A stretch of 64,000 nucleotides of DNA from Anaeromyces robustus (taxonomy: Eukaryota; Neocallimastigomycota; Neocallimastigomycetes; Neocallimastigales; Neocallimastigaceae). The notes under the pieces were generated by a model. The model was given only the letters and a program-made list of their open reading frames with translations, was not told the origin of the DNA and did not search any database. The stretch spans positions 80,619-144,618 of the forward strand of contig MCFG01000147.1 of assembly GCA_002104895.1 (NCBI GenBank), in the 5' to 3' direction. This document shows, one piece after another, positions 51,501 through 61,124 of this stretch; the first letter of the stretch is position 1; each line of letters opens with the position of its first letter. A program made the translations under genes and the position numbers.

Positions 51501-53164
51501 TTTCCTTTTATGCTCAAATAGGAGGTCAAATTGCTGATGGTATTAAACTATCTCATTCTCTTAGTATTAAACTTTTTAATAATATGCTTCGTCAAGATAT
51601 TGAATATTTTGATGGTCATGATGTTGGTACTAATCGTGAAGCTAATAATGTTAGTGCTGGTGGTCCAGCCAATAAAATGGCTGCTAAATCTGCTGGTTCA
51701 GGTTCCTTAACCTCAAAACTTATGACTGAAACTGTTCTTTTAAGTGGTGTTATGACTTACTTTGGTAATGGTATTCAAATATTTTGTTGTGTTTGTGGTG
51801 CACTTATTATTGCCCTTTTTAATGGTTGGAAATTAACACTTATTATTTTAATTACTGTTCCATTCACTGTGATTTCTGGTCTTTTCCAAATGAAATCAAA
51901 AAATTATATTAATAGTCGTTCTCGTTCTCATTATGAATCTGCTTCTCAAATAGCTTGTGAAGCTATTGAAAATATAAAAACTATTTTTGCTCTTAATATT
52001 AAAAATCGTTTTTACCAAAATTATAAGGCAAAACTTGTTGAACCTGATAAACGTTTAGCTCGTCGTTCCATTAATAGTAGTTTAGGATATGGTATTACAA
52101 GTTCTATTACCTTCTTTACCTATGCTATTGGTTTCTATTTTGGTGCTAAATTCGTTGGTAGTGAAGAATATTCCTTTAAACAAATGATGTTAGTTTTCGC
52201 TTCACTTGTTTTCTCTTTTGAAACTGTTGGAAATTATCTTTCCTTAATGCCTGATTTAAATAAATCAAAAGATGCTTTATATAATGTTATGAATCTCTTA
52301 AATCAAAAATCTAAAATTGATCCTTATGATCAATCTGGTAAATCATTTAATCCTGATAAACCTATTTCTGTAGAAATTCGTGGTTTACGTTTCCGTTATC
52401 CATCTCGTCCAACTGTTCCAATTTTACGTTTTAAACGTGGAGATGGTTTCCATATTGAACCTGGAGAAAATTGTGCCATAGTTGGTTCTAGTGGTTGTGG
52501 TAAAAGTACAATTATTTCATTAATATTAAGATGGTATGATCCAATAAAGGGTAATATTACAATTAATAATATTGATAATAAAGATTATAATGTCAATGAA
52601 TTAAGGAAAAGTATTAGTATTGTTAGTCAAGAACCATCACTTTTCAATATTAGTATATTAGATAATATACGTTATGGTAAACCAGAGGCTACTTTAGAAG
52701 AAGTTTATTCAGCAGCTCGTTTAGCAAATATTCATGACTTTATTATGACTTTACCGGAAAAATATAATACAATTACTGGTAGTTTTGGTAATAGTAGATT
52801 AAGTGGTGGTCAAAAACAAAGAATTGCTATTGCAAGAGCTATGATTAAAAATCCAAAATTATTATTATTAGATGAAGCTACTTCTGCTCTTGATTCAGAA
52901 AGTGAAGCAGCCGTTCAAGCAGCTTTAGATGAAGCTTCTAAAGGTCGTACTACCATTACTATTGCTCATAGAATGTCAACTATTCGAGATGCTGATGTTA
53001 TTATTGTTATGAAAGAAGGTAAAATAGTTGAACAAGCTCGTAGATATCAAAATAAATCACCTCATGAACAACTTTTATCACAACAAGGTGAATATTATCA
53101 AATGGTTTTAATGGGTGAAAATAAATCTAATATACCAATAAAAAATACTCAAAATATACATTAA
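48530..53164 (+). CDS. ABCB (MDR/P-glycoprotein type) full-size ABC exporter
   Basis: 1544-residue single-exon exporter with the order TMD1-NBD1-TMD2-NBD2. NBD1: Walker A GTSGSGKST near residue 499, signature LSGGQKQR near 603, Walker B ILLLDEATATLD near 622. NBD2: Walker A GSSGCGKST near 1318, signature LSGGQKQR near 1423, Walker B LLLLDEATSALD near 1443. Both Walker B glutamates are present, so both ATP sites look competent. The N-terminus carries a Pro/Gly/Met repeat (six units) before the first membrane domain at about residue 110. The linker between the halves (about 710-910) is long, acidic and then Arg/Asp repetitive. It should sit in the plasma or vacuolar membrane and export lipophilic compounds or peptides. 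It is the only transporter near the NRPS, about 14 kb away with other genes between; a role in exporting its product is possible but unproven. Confidence 0.93.
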   Translation: MKNISQTHNDSEVTIEIKDNNSNSNFNNSLKMESPNKKDPPPSMIPSGISPPSGMGPPPGMGPPSGMGPPSGMGPPQGMGPPQGMGPPKIRADPPVKYFELFKFANAGEKILLFIGVIAIILEGIATPMLTYFFGEVLNVFTDHERSNILSTLPANHPAYMPKMEKNEFLNSINNYIKYFLILGILVFVCSFIWYYIFTITGAKQTTRIRLLAFDAMLKHNITWHETKNAGELTGGIDSDTLTIQEGISDKIGRFIVQIITIIGCFGLAFYRCWQLTLILIIGIPIIIASGIILGKKMAKISRQSAFAYTKAAGVAQQSLSMIRTVNSFGAEKQELKRFSDVSAVATKIGLKRSHVIGICLGVSFAVSYIIYGSAFLFGVRFIDNNVNNTKGKDAGDILNVLMAVIMACNTLSGLTSNITTFTDACAAAGTLFNVINQAPKDIEIKTEGKNNKNNDNNDFHGTIEFRNVHFSYPSRPDIKVLNGLSFTCKPGQTIALVGTSGSGKSTVIQLLERFYDIASGDILIDGKNIYDYDINYLRSNIGIVLQESTLFEATIGENIKITHPEATQEEIEKAAKLAYCHDFIDELPLRYDTTTGERGVQLSGGQKQRICIARALIGNPRILLLDEATATLDNRSEKTVQMALDSASTGRTTLVIAHRLTTIRDADCILVMDKGKIIEKGTHDELMAYGSKGVYFGLVKAQELLANTEESDESSLEDSDYTSTDDDSLFHNGSDENLLKNNSRYLNVQEIERKRTFSDSMISEKLNDLRSQIYKIINDFASGRDRERDIDRDRNRNRDRDRDRERDIVDNANTTIRDDNESFTLKSFSFMKNRRRKNTYNPNKSIIIKENNNVNTNDISDIRLDNFYSFDSFSLRHNTTVMETRDIEKNLNLQFDKKRNRYIPKEEEDNNSSKKKGIPIGTLWKLIKGFRYIFIISIIGAAFNGFIQPVFSIIFSNAINLFQETDKDKMYQESRHWFILFLGLAVASFLSFYAQIGGQIADGIKLSHSLSIKLFNNMLRQDIEYFDGHDVGTNREANNVSAGGPANKMAAKSAGSGSLTSKLMTETVLLSGVMTYFGNGIQIFCCVCGALIIALFNGWKLTLIILITVPFTVISGLFQMKSKNYINSRSRSHYESASQIACEAIENIKTIFALNIKNRFYQNYKAKLVEPDKRLARRSINSSLGYGITSSITFFTYAIGFYFGAKFVGSEEYSFKQMMLVFASLVFSFETVGNYLSLMPDLNKSKDALYNVMNLLNQKSKIDPYDQSGKSFNPDKPISVEIRGLRFRYPSRPTVPILRFKRGDGFHIEPGENCAIVGSSGCGKSTIISLILRWYDPIKGNITINNIDNKDYNVNELRKSISIVSQEPSLFNISILDNIRYGKPEATLEEVYSAARLANIHDFIMTLPEKYNTITGSFGNSRLSGGQKQRIAIARAMIKNPKLLLLDEATSALDSESEAAVQAALDEASKGRTTITIAHRMSTIRDADVIIVMKEGKIVEQARRYQNKSPHEQLLSQQGEYYQMVLMGENKSNIPIKNTQNIH
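48680..48787 (+). repeat. 18-bp in-frame repeat encoding Pro/Gly/Met units in the ABC exporter
   Basis: Six 18-bp units, CCACCATCAGGAATGGGT with third-codon and Ser/Pro/Gln variants, encode repeats of the form PPxGMG. The array lies in the cytosolic N-terminus before the first membrane domain. Copy number is likely variable between alleles. The repeat is much more GC-rich than its surroundings. Confidence 0.9.
50879..50957 (+). repeat. Arg/Asp dipeptide repeat in the ABC exporter linker
   Basis: AGAGAC/AGAGAT/AGAAAC hexamers encode alternating Arg and Asp/Glu/Asn residues (RDRERDIDRDRNRNRDRDRD). They lie in the cytosolic linker between the two halves. Charged dipeptide repeats are usually disordered; linkers at this place in ABCB proteins are often phosphoregulated, but no specific site can be named. 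Confidence 0.85.
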
Positions 53165-53522
53165 ATAAAAAATTAAAATAAAATAAAGAAGAAAAATTAA
53201 AAAAAAAAAAAAAAGAAATAAAATAATAACAAAAAAAGAAAAAAGAAGAAAAAAAAGAAAGAAAACAAAAATTAAAAAAAAACGAGGTAAAATAAATGAT
53301 AATAAAATAAATAAAATATAATAAAAAAATAAAACGAAAATATTAAAATTAGCAACCAAAACAAAAAAATAAAAAAAAAATTATAATAATAATAATAATA
53401 ACAATAATAACAATAATAACAATAATAATATTATAAAAGAAAATTCAAAAAAAAATAATAATAAATTAAATAATATTTCTATGGAAATAACTTATTGAAT
53501 AAAAAAAAAATAATTTTTTTTT

Positions 53523-53682
53523 ATTAAATGTAATTTGATCAAAAGAATTTTCTATATATTTAACATTATTATTATCTTTTACATTTAATAAAAAAAAAAT
53601 ATTTTTTCATTAAATGTAAATTGATCACTTTTCAAAAGAATTTTCTATATATTTAACATTATTATTATCTTTTACATTTAAT
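53523..53682. repeat. Tandem duplication of a hairpin-ended ~70-bp unit
   Basis: Copy 1 (53523-53589) and copy 2 (53609-53682) both start ATTAAATGTAA and end TTACATTTAAT, which are complementary, so each unit has 11-bp inverted ends. The inner sequence (AAAAGAATTTTCTATATATT and the following 20 bases) is identical in the two, apart from a 7-base insertion in copy 2. It resembles a tiny inverted-terminal element duplicated in tandem. Confidence 0.8.
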
Positions 53683-53722
53683 AAAAAAAATTTTTTTTTT
53701 TTTTAATTATAATATATATACT

Positions 53723-53803
53723 ATTTTTTACATAAATATCAATTAATCAATCCATATATTAATCAATTATTTTTTACATAAATATCAATTAATCAATCCA
53801 TAT
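53723..53803. repeat. Direct duplication of a 35-bp unit
   Basis: The words TTTTTTACATAAATATCAAT and TAATCAATCCATATA occur together twice, about 44 bases apart, with identical sequence. The duplication directly follows the duplicated hairpin units. Confidence 0.75.
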
Positions 53804-54261
53804 ACTAAACAACTAAAAAATTGATTTAATAATAATATATAATATATATTTAATAGTAATATATATTAATAGTTATAACAGTAATTATTATAAAACTTAT
53901 TTTATAAATCATAATTATTATGTTAACAAAGCTATTAAGAAATTTATTTTTATAAATCATAATTATAAAACAACTTGAAAAAAAAATAATATTCCATATA
54001 TATTATCATAAAGTTTAATTTTTTTTTAAATATTTAGAATGAAATTAAATCAATTTACATATATTATATTTTTATAATAAATATATTAAATATCATTAAA
54101 AAAAAAAGAAGAATAGAAAAGAGAAAAGTATAAAAGTTTTAATTATAATTTTTTTCTATGAACAATATTTTTCATTTAAAAAAAAAAGGATTTTTTTTAA
54201 TATTTAACTCTTATTATTATGTTTATATTTATTAATAATTTAATACAAATTTTATATTTAT

Positions 54262-54322
54262 TTAGTTTTTATTTATTTATTTATTCATTTATATTTTTTT
54301 ATTTATTTATGTATGTATGTAT

Positions 54323-54373
<51 letters not shown>

Positions 54374-54463
54374 TGTATTTATTTATTTATGTATTTATTT
54401 ATTTATTTATTTATGTATTTATGTGTATTTATGTATTTATTTATTAATTTATTTATTTTATCA
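54262..54463. repeat. TTTA microsatellite with GTAT interruptions
   Basis: TTTA units with scattered TGTA/TGTG variants. Translations are Leu/Ile/Tyr-rich on the plus strand and are repeat artefacts. Confidence 0.85.
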
Positions 54464-55120
54464 TTGTTTAAATAAAGAATATTCATATTTAGCAACAACT
54501 CCTTTACATATCTATAGAATATTCTACTATTCTATAACTTATTGAGAAATGCAAAACTCCCAAATAATTTATGTGGCGCATAATTATATAAATAATTATA
54601 TATATTCATAGAATATTCAACAATATATATATATAAAATAAATATATTTATTTATAAGCATTGTATTATTTTATAAAATTTATTAATCTTTTTTTTCTCT
54701 ATTTTATTTTATTTCTATGTAGTTCACTATAATAAAGAATATATAAAGAAATAATTAATAAATCTAAATTATTAAAAATTATAATAATAAAAAAATAAAT
54801 ATTTTTTTTATAATATATATTATCAATATTATATATAACTTTTTTTTTATTTAAAGTTTTTGTCAAATATTTCAATGATTTTTATTTTTAAAACTAATTG
54901 AGTCTTATAAATATTTAATGAATTAAAAAGTTTTATTGTATTAATATGTGAATGAAATAATAATTAATAATAAAAGGAAAAAAGTAAAAATTTTTTATTT
55001 TTTATGTAAAATATAACTTTATAAAAGTTAACTGTTTATTAAATCATTAATCAAACTATAAAAGTAATGAAGAATGTGGTAACAATAAATTAAAAAAGAT
55101 AATTTATCAAAGTCAAACAC

Positions 55121-55188
55121 TTAAAAATCCACAATAAATAAGTTCTTTTTTTAAAAGATTTACAAATTTATTTATTGTGGATTTTTAA
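55121..55188. repeat. Perfect 21-bp inverted repeat
   Basis: 55121-55141 (begins TTAAAAATCCACAATAAATA) is exactly complementary to 55168-55188, with a 26-base spacer. The ATCCACAAT core is unusual for this AT-rich spacer. Confidence 0.8.
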
Positions 55189-55727
55189 TTTTTCAAAATT
55201 TTTATTATCAATAAAATATGTGAATAATTCTATAAATTTATTTATTTTATATTAATTTATCCATTTATATGTTAAAGGATAATTTATAAAATTTTATTAA
55301 TTATTATTTATTAATAAAAAATTAATAAACCAACCGTTAATATTAAATTTTAATAAACTAACCGTTAATATAAAAAATTAAATATATAAATAAATAAATA
55401 TATAAATAAATAAATAAATATATATATAAATAGAAAAAAAAGCTTTTTTTCATAAAAAATTTTAATAAAAAGTAAAGGAGAAAAATAATAAAAAACCTAA
55501 AATTTTTTATTTATTTTTTATTATTATTTTCAAAATTACAAAAATAAAAATGTTTGAAAAAAAGTTTTGAATTAAAACTTTAAATATTAAAAAATTTAAA
55601 TTAAATATAATATATAAATAAATATTAATTAAATAATATGCATTGTTGCATAATTTATGTATAAATTTCTGTAAAATGTATACATAATTTGTAATATGCC
55701 ACTTTTTCAACGTATATTTTGAATGTG

Positions 55728-55802
55728 GTGCATTTCGCAATCGTGCATTTCGGAATCGTGCATTTCGGAATTGTGCATTTCGGAATTGTGCATTTCGGAA
55801 TC
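55728..55802. repeat. 15-bp tandem repeat, five copies
   Basis: Five contiguous units of GTGCATTTCGGAATC, with one G/C and two C/T variants, occupy exactly 75 bases. The array is far more GC-rich than its surroundings. A single copy in reverse orientation lies at 56139-56153. The array ends in TGTGGCGCAT, a word also present at about 54571. Confidence 0.9.
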
Positions 55803-56138
55803 TGTGGCGCATGAAATTTTATATATTAAATAAATGAATAAATAAATAAATAATAATTAAAAATTATAATTAATAATTACAAATTAAAAAATGAAATAAA
55901 ATGAAATAAAAATAATTATAATAAAATCAAAGAATTGAAAAAAAAAATACAAAAGAATACAAAAAAAATTTAAAAAAGAAAGATTCAAGTTATTCATTAA
56001 CTTTTACAAAATATTATTTAAAAGATTATTAATAAAATATTATTTTGATTTTATTTAGTTATTTATATATTTATTTATTTATTTTTGATAAATGTGGCTA
56101 TAAAATATTTTATCATCAAGCCACATACAATAATGTAC

Positions 56139-56153
56139 GATTCCGAAATGCAC
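56139..56153 (-). repeat. Inverted single copy of the 15-bp repeat unit
   Basis: GATTCCGAAATGCAC is the exact reverse complement of the consensus unit of the array at 55728-55802, about 340 bases away. It is preceded by GCCACA, the complement of the TGTGGC word that flanks the array. Confidence 0.85.
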
Positions 56154-56794
56154 TTCTCCCGTATATTTTTATTTAAAGTATTTTACCATTAAAAGAATAA
56201 ATAAAATAAAAAATTAAAAATAAAATAAAATAAATACTATAACTAACCTTATTTATTAATTTTTTAAGCCACATTTTAATACATTAATCAAACATAAATT
56301 ATGAGAATATGCAATGCTCCCTAAATAAATCTTATTAAAATCAATTGAATCTTCCTTAAAATCTTATATAAATTTTTTTACAGTTAATGAATTAATAAAA
56401 AATATTAAAAAAAATTTTAATAAAATTCTTTTAATATATAATAAGATTCTTTTAGCTGTAAAATAATTTATATAAAGATTTTAAGGAATATTCTTTATAA
56501 AAGTATATAAATATTAAAAAAATTTCCAAATAATTCTGTTCTTCAGAAAAAAATAAAAAAAAAAAACTAATACATTATTAAAAAAAAAAATAATAAGATT
56601 AAAATAATATAATAAATATAATAACAAATAATAGAATATAAATATAAAATAATAGAATATAAAAAATTTATAAAAATATTATATATATAATATTGAATTA
56701 TTATCAATTAGCAAATAAATATTTTAGAAAAAATTATTAAATATAAATATTGATATATTTTATATTATTAATAGATTGTTAAAATAATAAAAAA

Positions 56795-59725
56795 ATGAAT
56801 AACTATTTTTTTATATATTTAACATTAGCTTTATTAGCAAATATAACTGGTATTTATGCTGAAAATGCCGAATATATCATTGCTATTAGAAGAAAAGAAA
56901 ATGATGAAAATTATATTCATGCAAGTCCAGAAGTTCAAAAAAAGATTGATGAATTGGTCAATGATAAAATGAATGATATCTATGAAATTATTGAAGATAA
57001 AAGGGATACTTATTTCTTAGATAATGGAGAAATGGATAATAATTTAAATGAATTAGAGAATGTAAATCAATTAAGAAAACGTTCAAATAAAATAACTAAG
57101 TTTTATTTTATTAATACTAGTAGTCTAAAGAGAATTAATGATTATAAGAAACGTTCATTAGATATTACAAACTCTAATTCTACTATAGAATATATTCCTT
57201 TTGAATCCAATATAATTAATCATGTTTGTCCTGTTTCAAATTATTATACTGTTAATGCCTATCTTTCAGATGAAGTTGCTGAAATAGTTTGTAATTTAGA
57301 TAATGTTATTCATTGTGAAAAATCTGTACCTTTGGATCTACCAACTCCTGTAAAAGTCCAAAATTTAAACGAAACTGAAATTGAAATTATCAATAAAAAT
57401 AAAAATGATATGAATGAAGAAGAATATGAAACTGATAATTCTTTACCAATATATTATGATATAGAAAAAATTAAAAATGAAACTAAATGGTCTGATGTTA
57501 GTGTACAATATGATGAATATTATATAAATCATTTGTCAAGTATTTCTCAAGGTCCTATTTTTTTAAATAATAAATCAAAAGATAATTATTTTTATTATCC
57601 AAGTTCAGCCGGTCAAGGTATTGATATATATTTAATGGATATGGGTTTAATTGTAGATCATGAGGATTTTGATGAAACTGAACGTACTATTACTTGTGAT
57701 GCTATAATCAACGATAAAATTATTCGTTATACCACTGAAAATGAAAAAAAGAATTGTAACCTTAATGATAATGTATATCCAGATCATGGTATCATGGTTA
57801 CTTCCATAGCAGGAGGAAATATATTTGGTGTAGCTAAAAAAGCTAATCTTCATATGATTGCTTCCACTTATTCATTAGATAGTTCTTTAAGATTTTTTAA
57901 TTATATTATAGAACATGCTACTCCTTATAAAACTGTTATTAGTATATCTCGTGGTGGTTTAGCAGATTACTCTGATATATTAAATGAAAAAATAAATGAA
58001 TTAATTAATGAAGGTTTTATATTAATTGTTGCTGCTGGTAATGATGATATAGATTGTTGTGCCCCAAAAGATAGTGAAGAGTTTTTTAATTTCACTGGTT
58101 ATCCTCAAACAATTGTAGTTGGAGCTACAAGTTATGAATTTGATTACGGATATAATAAAGCTCTATATTCTAATCATGGTAAATGTGTTGATATTTTTGC
58201 TCCAGGTAATGTCATTTTCCCAAATTTATCAGAAGGTTCCAGAACAGATTATGATAGTATGTCAGGAACATCATGTGCTGCTCCAATTGTTGCTGGTGTA
58301 GCTGCTTCAATTATGGCAGAACATCCGGATATTAAATTTGATAATGAAAAAATGAGACAAACATTAATTGAAATGTCTCTTAAAGATATCATTTATGACA
58401 TAAAAAATAATGATTCACCAAATCGTTTTCTTAATAATGGTAAACGTAGTGTTTATTCCTTATATGATATTCAAGAAGAATGTGGACCAAAAGCAGGTAA
58501 TAGAACATGTGAATTTGGATGTTGTTCTAAAGATGGTAAGTGTCTTAAATATTATAATTATCCATGGGATGAATGTTATGTTGAAAATGGATGTCAAAGT
58601 GAATTTGGTGATTGTGCCACTTTGGAAAGTTCTCGTCAAGAATGTAAATATTTGTTAAATTATAAAAGTGAATGCCTTAATGAAATTACATCAGATATGA
58701 CTGAAGAAGAAATTGAAACGAATTGTAGTTTTTTATTATCCCAAGAGTGTAAAGAATTCACTAGAAATGTTATAAATGGACAATCTATTTGTTCTTCTGT
58801 TAATCAATATGAAACAATACCTTCCATTGAAAATTATAATAAAGAAAAATTCTTAAAAAACACTGAAATTTGTGATAATAATTTCTTAAAAAATAAAGAA
58901 GAATGTGATAAAGAAATAATGTATTATTATGAATGTTTTGTTATTGAAGATTCAGATGTTAATGATATTAACATTTTCCGTTATCATGCTGATAAATGCA
59001 AAAAAATGAAATCTGATAAATGTTCTGTATTATATCAACACGGAAAAGAAGATTATATTAACTATTTACCTCATTGTTATACTCTTATGAAATATTATAA
59101 TTATAATTCAATGGATATGATGATGAGTTTAGATAGTTATTACGATAAAATTGATAATTTCTTTAAATTCTGTGAAACCTACTCAGAGGTAGCTGAACAA
59201 AAATGTAAAGAGGTGTATGAAGAGAATAGTGAATGTTATACTGAATCTAATTGTGAAATCATAAATTCTTCAAAATGTAAAGAATTCAAAAATAATATAT
59301 TTGATAATCCTACCCATGTTTGTAAAACTGCAAGTATTTCATATTATGAATATATTAATGTAGAATTATATTATAAAAATATAGAAAAATGTACAGAAGA
59401 TTATATGGATTATGATCATATATGTAATTATCAAATTCAAAGTAATTATGATTGTCTAATTAAAGAAAATTTTGAAAAGAATAGTTTACAAGAAATGGCA
59501 AAATACTGTAATAATTTTAAGTATTATAACTGTTCCGAAATTTATACTCAAGAAAATGGATTAATAAATACTTTAAGTTCATGTTATCTTTATTATAAAC
59601 AATCTGGATATAATACACTCATTGATTATGGATTAAATATTAGTTTTGATGATCAAAAGAATAAAGAAACTTATAAAAAATTTATTAGTGAATGTAGTAA
59701 AAATTCAGAACAATTATCTAATTGA
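56795..59725 (+). CDS. Secreted subtilisin-like serine protease (S8) with chitin-binding-like module and Cys-rich tail
   Basis: 976-residue single-exon protein. A signal peptide of about 22 residues (LTLALLANITGIYA) is followed by a propeptide region, then a subtilase domain. Catalytic residues by motif: Asp near 282 (YLMDMGL), His near 331 (PDHGIMVTSIAGG), Ser near 493 (SGTSCAAPIVAGVAAS). After the protease domain comes a Cys-rich module near residues 560-610 (ECGPKAGNRTCEFGCCSKDG...) like a type-1 chitin-binding domain, then about 360 residues of Asn/Lys-rich sequence with regularly spaced cysteines. The protein should act outside the cell or in the wall, degrading protein and perhaps binding chitin. 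The reading frame stops at 59725 through an apparent one-base loss, since similar Cys-repeat sequence continues in another frame. Confidence 0.9.
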   Translation: MNNYFFIYLTLALLANITGIYAENAEYIIAIRRKENDENYIHASPEVQKKIDELVNDKMNDIYEIIEDKRDTYFLDNGEMDNNLNELENVNQLRKRSNKITKFYFINTSSLKRINDYKKRSLDITNSNSTIEYIPFESNIINHVCPVSNYYTVNAYLSDEVAEIVCNLDNVIHCEKSVPLDLPTPVKVQNLNETEIEIINKNKNDMNEEEYETDNSLPIYYDIEKIKNETKWSDVSVQYDEYYINHLSSISQGPIFLNNKSKDNYFYYPSSAGQGIDIYLMDMGLIVDHEDFDETERTITCDAIINDKIIRYTTENEKKNCNLNDNVYPDHGIMVTSIAGGNIFGVAKKANLHMIASTYSLDSSLRFFNYIIEHATPYKTVISISRGGLADYSDILNEKINELINEGFILIVAAGNDDIDCCAPKDSEEFFNFTGYPQTIVVGATSYEFDYGYNKALYSNHGKCVDIFAPGNVIFPNLSEGSRTDYDSMSGTSCAAPIVAGVAASIMAEHPDIKFDNEKMRQTLIEMSLKDIIYDIKNNDSPNRFLNNGKRSVYSLYDIQEECGPKAGNRTCEFGCCSKDGKCLKYYNYPWDECYVENGCQSEFGDCATLESSRQECKYLLNYKSECLNEITSDMTEEEIETNCSFLLSQECKEFTRNVINGQSICSSVNQYETIPSIENYNKEKFLKNTEICDNNFLKNKEECDKEIMYYYECFVIEDSDVNDINIFRYHADKCKKMKSDKCSVLYQHGKEDYINYLPHCYTLMKYYNYNSMDMMMSLDSYYDKIDNFFKFCETYSEVAEQKCKEVYEENSECYTESNCEIINSSKCKEFKNNIFDNPTHVCKTASISYYEYINVELYYKNIEKCTEDYMDYDHICNYQIQSNYDCLIKENFEKNSLQEMAKYCNNFKYYNCSEIYTQENGLINTLSSCYLYYKQSGYNTLIDYGLNISFDDQKNKETYKKFISECSKNSEQLSN

Positions 59726-59987
59726 TAAATGAATGTTTATTTGAAATTACTAAAGAAATGACAGATGAAGAAATTTCGAATAAATATCATAAATTTAATT
59801 CAGAAATATGTCAAGAACTTTTAGAAAATCCATTATCTAAATATCCTATTTGTAAATATTATTATTTGTAAATATTCCTATGAATATTGTTAAATTTGAA
59901 TCACTTTATAATAATTTTATTAATAAAATTAATATGGATAATATTATTTTTAATGGTGATGATGATAACATATTAACTAATGTTTAA
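59722..59987 (+). pseudogene. Frameshifted continuation of the subtilase Cys-rich tail
   Basis: A different frame, open from about 59722 to TAA near 59871, reads NECLFEITKEMTDEEISNKY and matches the internal stretch SECLNEITSDMTEEEIETNC of the subtilase, including its Cys spacing (later SEICQELL... and YPICK). A further frame after about 59866 (KYSYEY, then NIVKFESLYNNFINKI to TAA 59985-59987) looks like more of the same tail. One missing base in the TT at 59722-59723 would join the first piece to the main frame. The tail was therefore longer ancestrally, or the sequence contains indel errors. Confidence 0.65.

Positions 59988-61124
<1,137 letters not shown>

Larger units (their letters stand above)
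53165..56794. other. Spacer rich in tandem duplications and short inverted repeats
   Basis: About 3.6 kb without a recognised exon. In order: an A-rich 3' region after the ABC gene; a duplicated hairpin-ended unit (53523-53682); a duplicated 35-bp unit (about 53723-53803); another partial duplication of TTTATAAATCATAATTAT (about 53902 and 53949); a TTTA tract (54262-54463); a 21-bp inverted repeat (55121-55188); a 15-bp tandem array (55728-55802) with an inverted single copy (56139-56153); and recurring TGTGGC/GCCACA words between 54570 and 56275. It also contains the promoter region of the subtilase. Confidence 0.7.

Noticed and set aside
55728-55802. CRISPR-like array
   Set aside because: Units are contiguous with no spacers, and the host appears eukaryotic.
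55507-55812. Minus-strand frame starting with repeated FRNAQ/FRNAR units
   Set aside because: The repeats come from the 15-bp DNA array (five residues per unit) and the rest is AT-rich filler; no start context or domain supports a gene.
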